A program made the translations under genes and the position numbers. Of a DNA stretch of 25,362 nucleotides, positions 13,856 through 21,704 are shown piece by piece. Numbering within the stretch: position 1 is the first letter of the stretch; every line of letters begins with the position of its first letter. The notes beneath the pieces were generated by a model that was given only the letters and a program-made list of their open reading frames with translations, was not told the DNA's origin and did not search any database. Origin of the DNA: Methanobacteriota archaeon (GTDB lineage Archaea > Thermoplasmatota > Thermoplasmata > UBA10834); the NCBI GenBank assembly GCA_011391345.1, contig JAABQR010000143.1:1-25362 (forward strand), written 5' to 3'.

Positions 13856-15252
13856 CAGGCAGACCCCCCAAACACTACTCCGCCCTTCTTGAAGCTCAGA
13901 TGCGGTCCGCCATCACTTGTCGGCATCGCCTGGAGCAGCTTACCACAGTAGCTGGATTCAAAATCGAAATCCTTGCCCACACCGTCAATCAATGCGAGCG
14001 ACTTCGTGGCCACGCCGCTGATTGCCAAGCTCCTCACCGGTCTGCCCAACTCCCCCTTGACAATCTCGTAACATTCTTGAATGCTCACCTGGAAGCTGGA
14101 ATTCGACTCCGCCTGTCCCCCGCTGACATCCACACAATAATATCCAAATTTCTTGTCCTCCAGCATTTCGTCCAGGGACACATCACCCCGTTCGAAGTAC
14201 GTATTCCTCATACGAATCAATGGAGGGACCCTGTAGCTCTGGGCCCTGGCATTCCCAGTCGGCTCGATGCCGAGACGCGTGGCCCATTCCCTGTTGGTCA
14301 TCTGCGCGCCAATCAGACCCTTGTCGATCAGGATGACCGTCTTGGGCAAGACCCCTTCATCGTCTGCCGTGATGTTCCCGAATCCATCCTCGATCCAGGG
14401 AGAGTCGACCATCGTCACCACCTCTGAGGCCACCCTGGCCCCTTCGAGGCCGTTGAATGCGCCCGCAGCGAAGAGGTCCGCTTCTGACAAGTGTCCAAGG
14501 GCTTCATGAGCAAGCATCCCCGACACCTTGGGAGAGATGACGCAAGGATGCGTACCACGCTTACACGAAACACCATCCATCTGCAGCCTCGCCTTCCTGG
14601 CCAATCGTTCAACGATCTTGTCGCCAGAACCATCCTCAGTGAACCGCTCCCACCCACGAGTCACCGTGCCAATCTCATCTCTGGCGGACACCAATCGGCC
14701 AGAAGTATTCCCGGAGGCGCTGGTCTTTAGATAGGCGTGTGACAGCGATTGTCGGACCTCGGTCCCCTCGCTCGTGACGAGAACCCTGTCCCCGGTGATG
14801 TCCGAGTAACTTGCTTTCGTGGTCGTCATGCGACGGTCAGCCTTAGTCGCATTCCTGCAAATCGAAGTCAGATACGATACCTTCTCAGCAAGGTCGACCT
14901 CGTTCAAAGGAATCCTCGCCTTCGAGGGGACGTCCATCTTGACGGGCTTCACCCCGTGAAGGCTTGTATCCGAAACGGCGGTTCGCGAAAGCGCACGAGC
15001 TGCTTTCACGGCTTCGGTGATTGTCTCAGATACGTCGCGCATCCCGTCGGAGACCGCGAACCCCCATCTGCCCGATTTCAAGATCCTCGCAGAATGCCCG
15101 CACTCGAACCTGCGCGTGACGCTCTCAATCGACGATTCGCGGAGTTCGATGGAGGTCTCAACGACGTCGTCGGCGCGGAGTTCCACGTAGTCCAGCCCCG
15201 AAACCACCCGAGACCGGACCGCCTTCACGAGAGGGTCCAGCAACACGCTCAT
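13855..15252 (-). CDS. tldD: TldD, catalytic subunit of the TldD/TldE metalloprotease
   Basis: The protein is 465 aa from ATG 15252. The U62 metallopeptidase signature LAHEALGHLSEAD places HEALGH at about residues 249-254, whose two His residues bind zinc. Near the C-terminus, YCGKLLQAMPTSDGGP matches the conserved CxKxxQxxPxSxGxP segment that contributes the Cys ligand. The glycine-rich DGFGNITADDEG loop and NSSFQVSIQECYEI also fit. The frame is open to a GTG at 15300, with another ATG at 15279. I prefer 15252 (MSVLLDPLVKAV) because a TTTTTAAT box around 15279-15287 would put the transcript start near 15257. In bacteria the TldD/E pair matures peptides such as microcins; in archaea a peptide-degrading role is likely. 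Confidence 0.93.
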   Translation of the reverse strand: MSVLLDPLVKAVRSRVVSGLDYVELRADDVVETSIELRESSIESVTRRFECGHSARILKSGRWGFAVSDGMRDVSETITEAVKAARALSRTAVSDTSLHGVKPVKMDVPSKARIPLNEVDLAEKVSYLTSICRNATKADRRMTTTKASYSDITGDRVLVTSEGTEVRQSLSHAYLKTSASGNTSGRLVSARDEIGTVTRGWERFTEDGSGDKIVERLARKARLQMDGVSCKRGTHPCVISPKVSGMLAHEALGHLSEADLFAAGAFNGLEGARVASEVVTMVDSPWIEDGFGNITADDEGVLPKTVILIDKGLIGAQMTNREWATRLGIEPTGNARAQSYRVPPLIRMRNTYFERGDVSLDEMLEDKKFGYYCVDVSGGQAESNSSFQVSIQECYEIVKGELGRPVRSLAISGVATKSLALIDGVGKDFDFESSYCGKLLQAMPTSDGGPHLSFKKGGVVFGGSA

Positions 15253-15347
15253 CTGGCGGGTAGGAGTATCTTCCTCCATTAAAAAGGGGTAGGGTGTCAC
15301 GAGCCTCGAATTGCACTGGCATGAATGATTTCGTTGCCCGTCAAAGC

Positions 15348-15354
15348 TTTTATA
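15348..15354 (+). promoter_or_regulatory. TATA box of the aspartate dehydrogenase gene
   Basis: TTTTATA is centred 27 bases before GTG 15378, with no Shine-Dalgarno sequence between. This spacing decides the start and implies a leaderless GTG-start mRNA. Confidence 0.6.
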
Positions 15355-15377
15355 CCGATTATGTCTGTGGTTCCCTC

Positions 15378-16184
15378 GTGAAGATCTGCGTCATCGGCTG
15401 TGGCGCGATAGGGACCACAATCGCCAGAGCCGTCGATGAGATGCCAGACATCGATACGACATACCTCACTGACAGGTCCCAGGAATGTGCCACCAGACTC
15501 CAGGAACGGACCAAGAAGGTCAAGTACATACCTGACATAGTCCCCGTCCTGCCTGAGATACGACTTGTCGTGGAGGCCGCAAGCCAGGATGCCGCGCGAT
15601 ACTATGCCCCCTTGACCCTTTCGGCTGGTGTGGACATCCTCCTAATGAGCGTGGGCGTGTTCCAGGACGAGGAGTTCCAGAGCGACGCCTTCCGGCTCGC
15701 CAAGAGGAAAAGCGCGAAGATATTCATCCCGAGCGGTGCGATCGGCGGCGTCGACGCACTCTCTGCAGCGAGCTTGGACAGCATGGATGAGGTCACGCTG
15801 ACGACAACAAAACCCCCTTCTGCATTCGGACCGAGCGCCTATCTGGAGGCGAAAGGGATCGTCCCGGCGGACATAAGGGTCAGAACCGAGATATTCCATG
15901 GCTCCGCGAGGGAGGCTGTCAAACACTTCCCGCAGAACATCAATGTCGCTGCGACCATATCCTTGGCAGGGATAGGTTTCGAGAAAACCATGATACGGAT
16001 TGTGTGTGACCCGCAGGTCAAGACAAACGAGCATAACCTCAAAGCGAAGGGGAAGTTCGGAGAACTCGATGTCGTCACCAGGAACGTCCCCTCCCCGAGG
16101 AACCCGAAGACAAGTTACCTGGCTGCCTTGTCCGCAATATCCGCAATCAAGAAGATCGCAGGCCAGACATGGGTCGGCATCTGA
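15378..16184 (+). CDS. nadX: L-aspartate dehydrogenase-like oxidoreductase (NadX family)
   Basis: The 268-aa protein has an N-terminal Rossmann fold, KICVIGCGAIGTTIARAVDE (residues 2-21). This is followed by VVEAASQDAA and the DUF108/aspartate-dehydrogenase C-terminal domain with KIFIPSGAIGGVDALSAAS and HFPQNINVAATISLAGIG (about 185-202). It ends with a SPRNPKTSYLAALSAISAIKKI helix. Family members oxidise aspartate to iminoaspartate, the first step of NAD synthesis with NadA and NadC, neither of which lies here. The open frame extends left to 15294, but the promoter spacing and the Rossmann strand support GTG 15378. It is divergent from tldD; the M24 peptidase gene follows after 49 bases with its own TATA box. 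Confidence 0.88.
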   Translation: MKICVIGCGAIGTTIARAVDEMPDIDTTYLTDRSQECATRLQERTKKVKYIPDIVPVLPEIRLVVEAASQDAARYYAPLTLSAGVDILLMSVGVFQDEEFQSDAFRLAKRKSAKIFIPSGAIGGVDALSAASLDSMDEVTLTTTKPPSAFGPSAYLEAKGIVPADIRVRTEIFHGSAREAVKHFPQNINVAATISLAGIGFEKTMIRIVCDPQVKTNEHNLKAKGKFGELDVVTRNVPSPRNPKTSYLAALSAISAIKKIAGQTWVGI

Positions 16185-16195
16185 CCTCGTCAACC

Positions 16196-16203
16196 TCTTT
16201 ATA
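16196..16203 (+). promoter_or_regulatory. TATA box of the M24 peptidase gene
   Basis: TCTTTATA (core TTTATA 16198-16203) lies about 33 bases upstream of GTG 16234, predicting a leader of roughly 8 bases. Confidence 0.5.
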
Positions 16204-16233
16204 CGGCAAGACACATTCGAGGCCAGTGATTCT

Positions 16234-17319
16234 GTGCCGACCAAGGAGAGATGGATATTCACATCCATGAAAGCCGATGTGGATGCGATCGTGCTCATGA
16301 ATGGTACCGATCCGAACCTCGACAACAGTTTCTTCTACGCGACTGGGATCCCGAACGGCCTCTTCGAGGGCGGAATCGCCATCATCCAGCCAAGAAAGAC
16401 AGAGGTGCTCAGCTCGGAGCTGGAGGAGCTCAGCTCGAAGTCTGCTGGCGTGCGCACGACTGTCTTCGGAAGCTCGGATCACAGACACACCCTCCTCACC
16501 CGAAGGCTGAAGGGGATGAGAAGGATAGGCGTCAATTCGCGGGAGATAACACACGCGAACTATCTGAAGATCAAGAAGGCAGCTGGCAGCGCGAAGCTCG
16601 TGGACGTGTCCACGGACCTCGAGAGCGCCCGTGTCATCAAGCAGCCAGACGAAATATCACTCATCAAGAAGGCGTGCAGGATCGGGTCCTCGGTGGCCGA
16701 GATGATACCTGACCTGGTGTCTGAGGGAATGACCGAAACCGAGGCTGCGGCCGAGCTCAACCATAAGATGATGAGACTTGGGGCGACAGGGCCAGCCTTC
16801 GTGACCGCAGTGGCATTCGGGGCCAAGAGCGCGGAGCCACACTACCACCCCGGGGCGAGGAAGTTGAAGCGCGGCCAATTCGCACTGTTCGACTTCGGGG
16901 CGAACTACAGACGCTATGTTTCTGACATCACCAGGACGTTCACATGCGGACCAGCGGACAAGAAGCAGAGGGAAATGTACGATGTTGTGCTGAGGGCCCA
17001 GCTCGCTGCGATTGATGCCATACACGCCGGCGTCCAGGGGAAGGATGTGGACCTGGCGGCCAGACGGATTATCGACAGTAGCAAGTTCAAAGGATGCTTC
17101 ATACACGGCACCGGCCATGGGATCGGCGTCTCCGTGCACGACCCTGGAGCCATCTCACCAGCGAGGGACATGACCCTGAAAGAGGGGATGACCCTCACCG
17201 TCGAGCCGGGGGCATACATAAACGGCTTCGGAGGCGTCCGGATAGAGGATGACATCCTCGTGACGAAGAGAGGATGCCAGATCCTGACCCCCTGCACGAA
17301 GGAGTTCAGGGAGATCTAG
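16234..17319 (+). CDS. M24-family Xaa-Pro dipeptidase/aminopeptidase
   Basis: The 361-aa protein is a creatinase-fold metallopeptidase that cleaves N-terminal residues before proline. The N-terminal creatinase-like domain (about 1-135) includes DAIVLMNGTDPNLDNSFFYATGI. The catalytic pita-bread domain supplies all five metal ligands: Asp220 (FDFGANY), Asp231 (SDITRTF), His295 (GTGHGIG), Glu324 (VEPGAY) and Glu338 (VRIEDD). HYHPG (203-207) is the usual substrate-pocket segment. GTG 16234 is preferred because PTKERWIFTSMKADVDAIV supplies the first helix; ATG 16267 would remove it. A frame open to 16000 overlaps nadX and is not coding. The exact substrate (dipeptides or longer peptides) is not determinable. 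The stop codon overlaps that of the convergent membrane protein. Confidence 0.92.
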   Translation: MPTKERWIFTSMKADVDAIVLMNGTDPNLDNSFFYATGIPNGLFEGGIAIIQPRKTEVLSSELEELSSKSAGVRTTVFGSSDHRHTLLTRRLKGMRRIGVNSREITHANYLKIKKAAGSAKLVDVSTDLESARVIKQPDEISLIKKACRIGSSVAEMIPDLVSEGMTETEAAAELNHKMMRLGATGPAFVTAVAFGAKSAEPHYHPGARKLKRGQFALFDFGANYRRYVSDITRTFTCGPADKKQREMYDVVLRAQLAAIDAIHAGVQGKDVDLAARRIIDSSKFKGCFIHGTGHGIGVSVHDPGAISPARDMTLKEGMTLTVEPGAYINGFGGVRIEDDILVTKRGCQILTPCTKEFREI

Positions 17320-17699
17320 AAGAGCGATAGCATCCTCGTGTCAAAGAACCTGTCGGCAAGCTCCTGGACTGCGAATATCATAACGACTCCGAGCAACGCG
17401 ATCACGATCGAAGCCAGCCAGTCGTCGGAGACCGGTAGCTCGTCGACCAGCATGAAGCGTATGACGAATATCAGGATGACGAACGCGAAGAGGAGTCCGA
17501 GTTCCCCAATCTCCACCTCGTTCGTGATGTCCCTCACGAAAGGTATCACCAGGACCGCGATCACAGATACCAGCAACAGCCGCAGGACGAACGGCCCGTC
17601 CACCGACCATTCGCTGGCCACCAGTGCCGAGCTCACGTAGAATATCAATGCGACGAGGACGATAGCGACGAGGACCAAGAGCAACTGTTCGATGCTCAT
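17316..17699 (-). CDS. Small four-helix integral membrane protein
   Basis: This is a 127-aa hydrophobic protein with four predicted membrane helices, at about residues 5-27, 34-55, 63-85 and 92-113. Acidic loops (DITNEVEIGE, DELPVSDD) separate them, and it ends with a short ADRFFDTRMLSLF tail. I recognise no family. Its hydrophobic periodicity and GC-rich third positions argue that it is real rather than the antisense of another gene. A weak TATA-like AACTTAAC on the minus strand (about 17733-17740) lies upstream of ATG 17699. It converges with the M24 peptidase gene, the stops overlapping by two bases. Confidence 0.7.
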   Translation of the reverse strand: MSIEQLLLVLVAIVLVALIFYVSSALVASEWSVDGPFVLRLLLVSVIAVLVIPFVRDITNEVEIGELGLLFAFVILIFVIRFMLVDELPVSDDWLASIVIALLGVVMIFAVQELADRFFDTRMLSLF

Positions 17700-18010
17700 G
17701 CGAACACCTGCATCGAGACTGGCCTTCGAGCGTTAAGTTACTTTCGGCCTCTGCCCCCCTCAGTCTGTGCATCACTATCATCTCTCTCACTCGAAGTTGA
17801 AGGAGGGATTCGCATCTGTGGGCCTGACAACGCAGGAGGCTCACGCACCCTTTCCAGCGTCTCCAACCGCATCTGCATCCAAATCACCGACGGGAATCGC
17901 GTACCTTTCATGGCAACTCCGTGGATTCGTATGGAACTCATATGAGCCTTGTAGGACCTGGCAGGACTGGCAACAACACTTATCTACGGAAGTCAGGTTA
18001 AGGGAGTAAC
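17700..18010. other. 311-base gap with no confident gene
   Basis: This gap lies between the divergent membrane-protein and deacetylase genes. It holds promoter elements at both ends: AACTTAAC (minus) near 17736, and ACTTATCTA (plus) at 17978-17986. A 67-codon minus-strand frame (17738-17941) and an 80-codon plus-strand frame (17767-18009) exist. Both use CGA, AAA and GGT codons unlike the neighbouring genes, and neither resembles a known family. I see no tRNA cloverleaf or C/D-box pattern. Confidence 0.5.
17978..18006 (+). promoter_or_regulatory. Promoter and ribosome-binding site of the HDAC-like gene
   Basis: ACTTATCTA (17978-17986) is centred about 28 bases before GTG 18011. AGGGAG at 18001-18006, 4 bases before the GTG, could act as a Shine-Dalgarno sequence if transcription starts slightly earlier. 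Both signals support the GTG start. Confidence 0.45.
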
Positions 18011-19021
18011 GTGGCCATATTCTTCAACGAGGAGTTCTACGGGCACATTCAGGACCCGTTCCATCCTGAGTCCCCCGAAAGGTTGAGGGGCATCGTTCAG
18101 AAGCTCAAAGCGCACGACCTGTGGAAGGACGTCCACTCGTCGAAGACCGGCCGTAAGGAGCATCTCAAGCTGGTCCACGAAGAGAATTACATCAACTTCA
18201 TCGAGACCTGCGGAGAATGCAGTCTCACAATGGATACCAGGGTCCATCACGAAACATATGGGATAGCTGCGCTCTCCGCTGAGTGCGCAATCGATGCGGT
18301 CATGTTCTCGAAGGAACACGGAAAGCCGGCGTTCGCCCTGACCCGGCCACCGGGGCATCATTCAGGACCGAATTACGGCATGGGATTCTGCTACTTCAAC
18401 AACATTGCCATCGCGGCAAAGTACCTGCAGGGGCATGGCGACAGACGGATTGCAGTCGTAGACATGGATGTTCATCACGGCAACGGGACCGAGCAGATTT
18501 TCGCAGCTGACCCGACCGTCCTCTACATCTCGACCCACCAGACAGGCATATTCCCAGGCACGGGGTCCCTCGATTTTATCGGAAAAGGGGATGGCCAAGG
18601 GTTCAACCTGAACATGCCCCTGGCATCCGGCTGCGGCGACTCCACGTTCGACCTGGCATACCGTAGCTTGACTCTGCCAGTCCTAGAGCAGTTCGACCCT
18701 GACGCTTTACTCGTGAGCATCGGTGTGGACAATCACTACAGAGACCCGCTCGCGTCCCTGAGCCTCTCCTCTGACGGCCATTTGAGGCAGGCGAAGGAGT
18801 TGCTGGCGTTCGCGAACGCGAAATGCGACGGCAGGACCACGTTCATGCTCGAGGGCGGGTACGACATACCGGCCCTCTCCGAGGTCGTCGCAGGCGTCGT
18901 CGGTGCCATGGAATCCGTAGAGATCCCTCTGGAATTCACAGACATCGTCGACAACAGCTGCCTCGGACGAGGCACTGTCGAGAGGTGTATGAGGAACGCG
19001 TCCGAGTACTGGGACCTATAG
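18011..19021 (+). CDS. Class II histone deacetylase-like amidohydrolase
   Basis: The 336-aa arginase/deacetylase-fold protein has the HDAC signature. RPPGHHSGPNYGMGFCYFNN (112-131) holds the charge-relay His pair. VVDMDVHHGNGTEQIF (149-164) gives zinc ligands Asp153 and His155, and SIGVDNHYRDPLA (236-248) gives Asp240. LEGGYD (280-285) carries the transition-state Tyr284. Bacterial and archaeal members act on acetylpolyamines, acetoin-related substrates or protein lysines, so the substrate here is open. The usual GFDAH around the third zinc ligand reads GVDNH, a mild deviation. Its stop overlaps that of the convergent CBS-domain gene by three bases (CTATAG). Confidence 0.92.
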   Translation: MAIFFNEEFYGHIQDPFHPESPERLRGIVQKLKAHDLWKDVHSSKTGRKEHLKLVHEENYINFIETCGECSLTMDTRVHHETYGIAALSAECAIDAVMFSKEHGKPAFALTRPPGHHSGPNYGMGFCYFNNIAIAAKYLQGHGDRRIAVVDMDVHHGNGTEQIFAADPTVLYISTHQTGIFPGTGSLDFIGKGDGQGFNLNMPLASGCGDSTFDLAYRSLTLPVLEQFDPDALLVSIGVDNHYRDPLASLSLSSDGHLRQAKELLAFANAKCDGRTTFMLEGGYDIPALSEVVAGVVGAMESVEIPLEFTDIVDNSCLGRGTVERCMRNASEYWDL

Positions 19022-20179
19022 GTTGGGCTTCCTCTTCTTGACCAGGTCCAGTTGCTTCTCGTGGTCCCTCTTGACGTTGTTCTCGAGCGTGTCGAGGAGC
19101 GAATCGGTCGCCTTGTAGAGGTCCCAGTCAACGGTCTTGACATAGTACATGTTCTTGGCAGTGGTCAGCCTTGCGCTAAGGCTGTACTTGCTCTTCAGAC
19201 CCTCGTGGTGGTAAACGCTCGCGTGCATCGAGAACACCCTCGGAGGCAGTATCCTGTCGATCCTCTTCATCGACTTGCCGATGATTTCGTACAGGACATC
19301 GTACACCTCTGGGTCGCCGACTTCCAGGCCGGTGATCTGGACATAGACTCCCTCCCTTGGGAGTAGGCTTATCACCTGCTCCATGAGGTCGACCTGAGAG
19401 AGGACGCCGACGAGCTTTCCCCCCTCCGTGACGAACAGGGTGGACAGCTTCTTTGCAAGAATGACCGAGACGGCCTTCTCAAGAGTGTCCGTGGGGGCCA
19501 CGTATGTTGGGGAGCTGTTCATCACACCGCCGACCCTGACGTCGACTGGTCCCCTGTCGGAGCCCATGATCTCGTTCGGGGGCTTCGATGCCTTCGGGTT
19601 CCAGATGACTTCCATCACCTCAGTCATCCCGATGGCGCCGATGAGCCTGTCAGCCTTGTCCACGACTGGAAGGGTCATCTCGCCCAGGCCCATCATTACG
19701 ACCTGGGCCTTTCTGACGGACTCCTCCTCGGTGACTGCGTGCGGGTTCCTGCTCATGATGTCCGAAACCCTCTTCTGCCTCAACTCGTCGACATTCGGGA
19801 GCATCTTGACGATGTCCGTCCGGGAAAGGAACCCGACCATCTTGTGGTTCCTGACGACCGGGGCGCCTCTGACGCCTGACGACAGCATCTCCTCCGCGGC
19901 GTGGAGGACCGTCATATCCTCTTCGAGCTTGGGGGCCGGGATCATTATGTGCTCGACCTTTGCGCTCAAAGTGACATTTCTGCGAGACAGAAGGACCTTG
20001 TGACTCACCAGTCCGATGGGCTTGTCCCCGTCGAGCACGGGAATCTCGCGCACCTTGGCCTTCCTCATCTTGGAGAGTACCTCAGAGACCGTCTCTCCTT
20101 TGTTGGCCGTCATAACCGGGGAGCTCATGATGTCCTTCACGAGCAACTTGTCTATCGCAATCGTCTTCAAACGAAACAC
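19016..20179 (-). CDS. Four-CBS-domain protein with C-terminal HPF/RaiA-like domain
   Basis: The 387-aa protein has four CBS repeats (about residues 13-70, 74-126, 135-192 and 215-270), each with the usual sheet-helix pattern, for example VREIPVLDGDKPIGLVSHKVLL and LSTLFVTEGGKLVGVLSQVDLM. CBS pairs bind adenosine nucleotides such as ATP, AMP or SAM. Residues about 276-387 match the beta-alpha-beta-beta-beta-alpha order of the ribosome hibernation factor HPF/RaiA (S30AE). This part runs VYVQITGLEV, a helix YDVLYEIIGKSMKRIDRI, strands FSMHASVYHH and KYSLSARLTT, then DWDLYKATDSLLDTLENNV. The inference is a nucleotide-sensing ribosome-binding or silencing factor. The start is GTG 20179; a TTTTT-containing AT box about 26 bases upstream suggests a leaderless transcript. 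Confidence 0.85.
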   Translation of the reverse strand: MFRLKTIAIDKLLVKDIMSSPVMTANKGETVSEVLSKMRKAKVREIPVLDGDKPIGLVSHKVLLSRRNVTLSAKVEHIMIPAPKLEEDMTVLHAAEEMLSSGVRGAPVVRNHKMVGFLSRTDIVKMLPNVDELRQKRVSDIMSRNPHAVTEEESVRKAQVVMMGLGEMTLPVVDKADRLIGAIGMTEVMEVIWNPKASKPPNEIMGSDRGPVDVRVGGVMNSSPTYVAPTDTLEKAVSVILAKKLSTLFVTEGGKLVGVLSQVDLMEQVISLLPREGVYVQITGLEVGDPEVYDVLYEIIGKSMKRIDRILPPRVFSMHASVYHHEGLKSKYSLSARLTTAKNMYYVKTVDWDLYKATDSLLDTLENNVKRDHEKQLDLVKKRKPNL

Positions 20180-20483
20180 ATCCGTACACGGGGCATATGG
20201 TCAAAAATCCTGTGTGCGCCCATCCTTCCTCACCAATGCAAATTCCGCATCTAAATACTTTCTATCCCCTTCCATCGATTGATAGCGACGTCAATGCTTT
20301 ATATGGTACGTCCAATCTGGTACATCGGAGATATCGCGCATCTGGCGCCCGGCGGCTGCCGGGTACGCGGAGGCATCGGCGTTGACTGAGAAGACCGAGG
20401 TTTTCGCGCGTCGGCACGGGCCGGCGCGCGCGCGCAACGGCGGGGGAAGTGTGTCGGGCGATAGGTTCGAGGGGGTAGGCCGG
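20180..20483 (+). promoter_or_regulatory. pgk promoter and long GC-rich leader (gap between the CBS and pgk genes)
   Basis: A TATA box, CTTTATATGG (20297-20306), would start transcription near 20327, leaving about 155 bases before ATG 20484. The leader contains a perfect 6-bp hairpin (CCCGGC 20348-20353, loop GGCT, GCCGGG 20358-20363) and a 12-base alternating GC run at 20424-20435. It ends in the purine-rich ribosome-binding site GAGGGGGT (20469-20476). The left part of the gap holds the minus-strand CBS promoter. I see no separate gene. In-frame TTG/GTG codons upstream would add an Arg/Gly-rich extension unlike the family. Confidence 0.5.
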
Positions 20484-21704
20484 ATGGGGTTCCACACTTT
20501 GGACGACTTTGACCTGCGAGGCAAGAAGGTGCTCCTGAGAGTTGACATCAACTCTCCGGTCGACGAGAAGACCTTGGCGCTCGAGGACGGGTCCAAGATA
20601 CTCTCGTCGGTGCCCACGATTAGGGAGATTGTGGACAGGGGAGGCATGGTCGCCGTCCTGGCGCACCAGGGCAGGCCCGGCGATTATGACTTCATACCGC
20701 TCAACGAACACGCGAGCTACCTGAGCAGGTACCTCGGGAGGAAGGTCAGGTACGTTGACGACATTTTCGGAGCGCATGCACTCAAAGCCATAGAGGGATT
20801 GGCCGAGGGGGAATGCGTCCTCATGAAGAACGTGAGATACTTCGGGGAGGAACAGGCGAGCAGGAGCCCGGGTGAACACGCCCGATCCGAGCTCGTCAAG
20901 GCACTAGCACCCAAGTTCGACATCTACATCAACGATGCGTTCGCTTCGTCGCACAGATCGCACGCGTCGCTCGTCGGGTTCACCGCAGTGCTGCCCTCTG
21001 CCGCCGGACGGTTGCTCGAAAGGGAGATCACGACCCTCTCGGAGGTCTTCCATGCGCCGAAGAGGCCTTCGACCTACATATTCGGAGGCAAGAAGCTCTC
21101 GGACGCTCTCGCGGCGATCGAAAGCCTCGCCAAGAATGACTCGGTCGACCATATCCTGATTGCTGGCCTCGCGGGGTACGGCTTCCTGTGGTGTCTCGGG
21201 AAGGGGGTCGGCTCCAATACCGAGGACCTCATCAAGAGGGACATGACCGAAGAGGCCGTGGGACATGCCAAGAAACTCTGGGCAGACCATGAAAGCAAGA
21301 TCATGTTGCCTTCGGACGCGGCAATTGAGGAAGCGAGCGAGAGGAAGGAATACCCTATCGGCTCCCTGCCCGCAAATGCCGCCGTCCTGGACATCGGCGC
21401 CGACACGATAACCCGGTTCACCGAGACTATCATGAGCTCCAAGACAATCTTCCTGTCCGGACCCCCTGGGGTATTCGAGAGGGATAAGTTCGCAGAGGGC
21501 ACGAAAGCGGTATTCAACGCCATCGTGGAATCAGGGGCTTTCTCCGTCATCGGAGGAGGTCACTCGGGCGCTGCCGCAAACAAGCTGGGGCTCATGGACA
21601 GGTTCTCATACTGCAGCACGGGAGGTGGGGCGCTGGAGCGGCTCATGCTCGGCAAGTCCATGCCCGTGATCGAAGCCCTCAAGGAGTCAGCGAAGAGGTT
21701 CTGA
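20484..21704 (+). CDS. pgk: Phosphoglycerate kinase
   Basis: Pgk transfers phosphate between 1,3-bisphosphoglycerate and ADP in glycolysis and gluconeogenesis. From ATG 20484 the protein is 406 aa, normal for the family. Visible motifs are VLLRVDINSPVD (17-27) and LAHQGRPGDYDF (59-70), both in the form usual for archaeal enzymes. Also present are VLMKNVRYFGEE, DIYINDAFASSHRSHASLVGF (the catalytic-site His/Arg segment), the hinge-side FGGKKLSDAL, LSGPPGVFE and the nucleotide-loop-like SVIGGGHSGAA near the C-terminus. I reject the 34-residue upstream extension open to 20382 because it is low-complexity. The gene meets the gfcR-like regulator head-on with no gap between stops. Confidence 0.95.
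   Translation: MGFHTLDDFDLRGKKVLLRVDINSPVDEKTLALEDGSKILSSVPTIREIVDRGGMVAVLAHQGRPGDYDFIPLNEHASYLSRYLGRKVRYVDDIFGAHALKAIEGLAEGECVLMKNVRYFGEEQASRSPGEHARSELVKALAPKFDIYINDAFASSHRSHASLVGFTAVLPSAAGRLLEREITTLSEVFHAPKRPSTYIFGGKKLSDALAAIESLAKNDSVDHILIAGLAGYGFLWCLGKGVGSNTEDLIKRDMTEEAVGHAKKLWADHESKIMLPSDAAIEEASERKEYPIGSLPANAAVLDIGADTITRFTETIMSSKTIFLSGPPGVFERDKFAEGTKAVFNAIVESGAFSVIGGGHSGAAANKLGLMDRFSYCSTGGGALERLMLGKSMPVIEALKESAKRF

Noticed and set aside
15642..16325. 227-codon minus-strand frame across nadX and the start of the peptidase gene
   Set aside because: It spans two well-supported plus-strand genes and their promoter; the composition is shadow-like.
17790..17850. Possible tRNA T-arm (GCGAATCCCTCC on the minus strand)
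   Set aside because: The T-loop lacks the invariant TTC, and no matching acceptor stem or anticodon arm can be built.
17738..17941. 67-codon minus-strand frame between the membrane-protein and deacetylase genes
   Set aside because: Codon use (CGA, AAA, GGT) is unlike the neighbours, the tail is low-complexity and no family is recognised; left as an unassigned gap.
20382..20483. 34-residue N-terminal extension of Pgk from a TTG
   Set aside because: It is Arg/Gly-rich and absent from the Pgk family; a purine-rich ribosome-binding site stands in front of ATG 20484.
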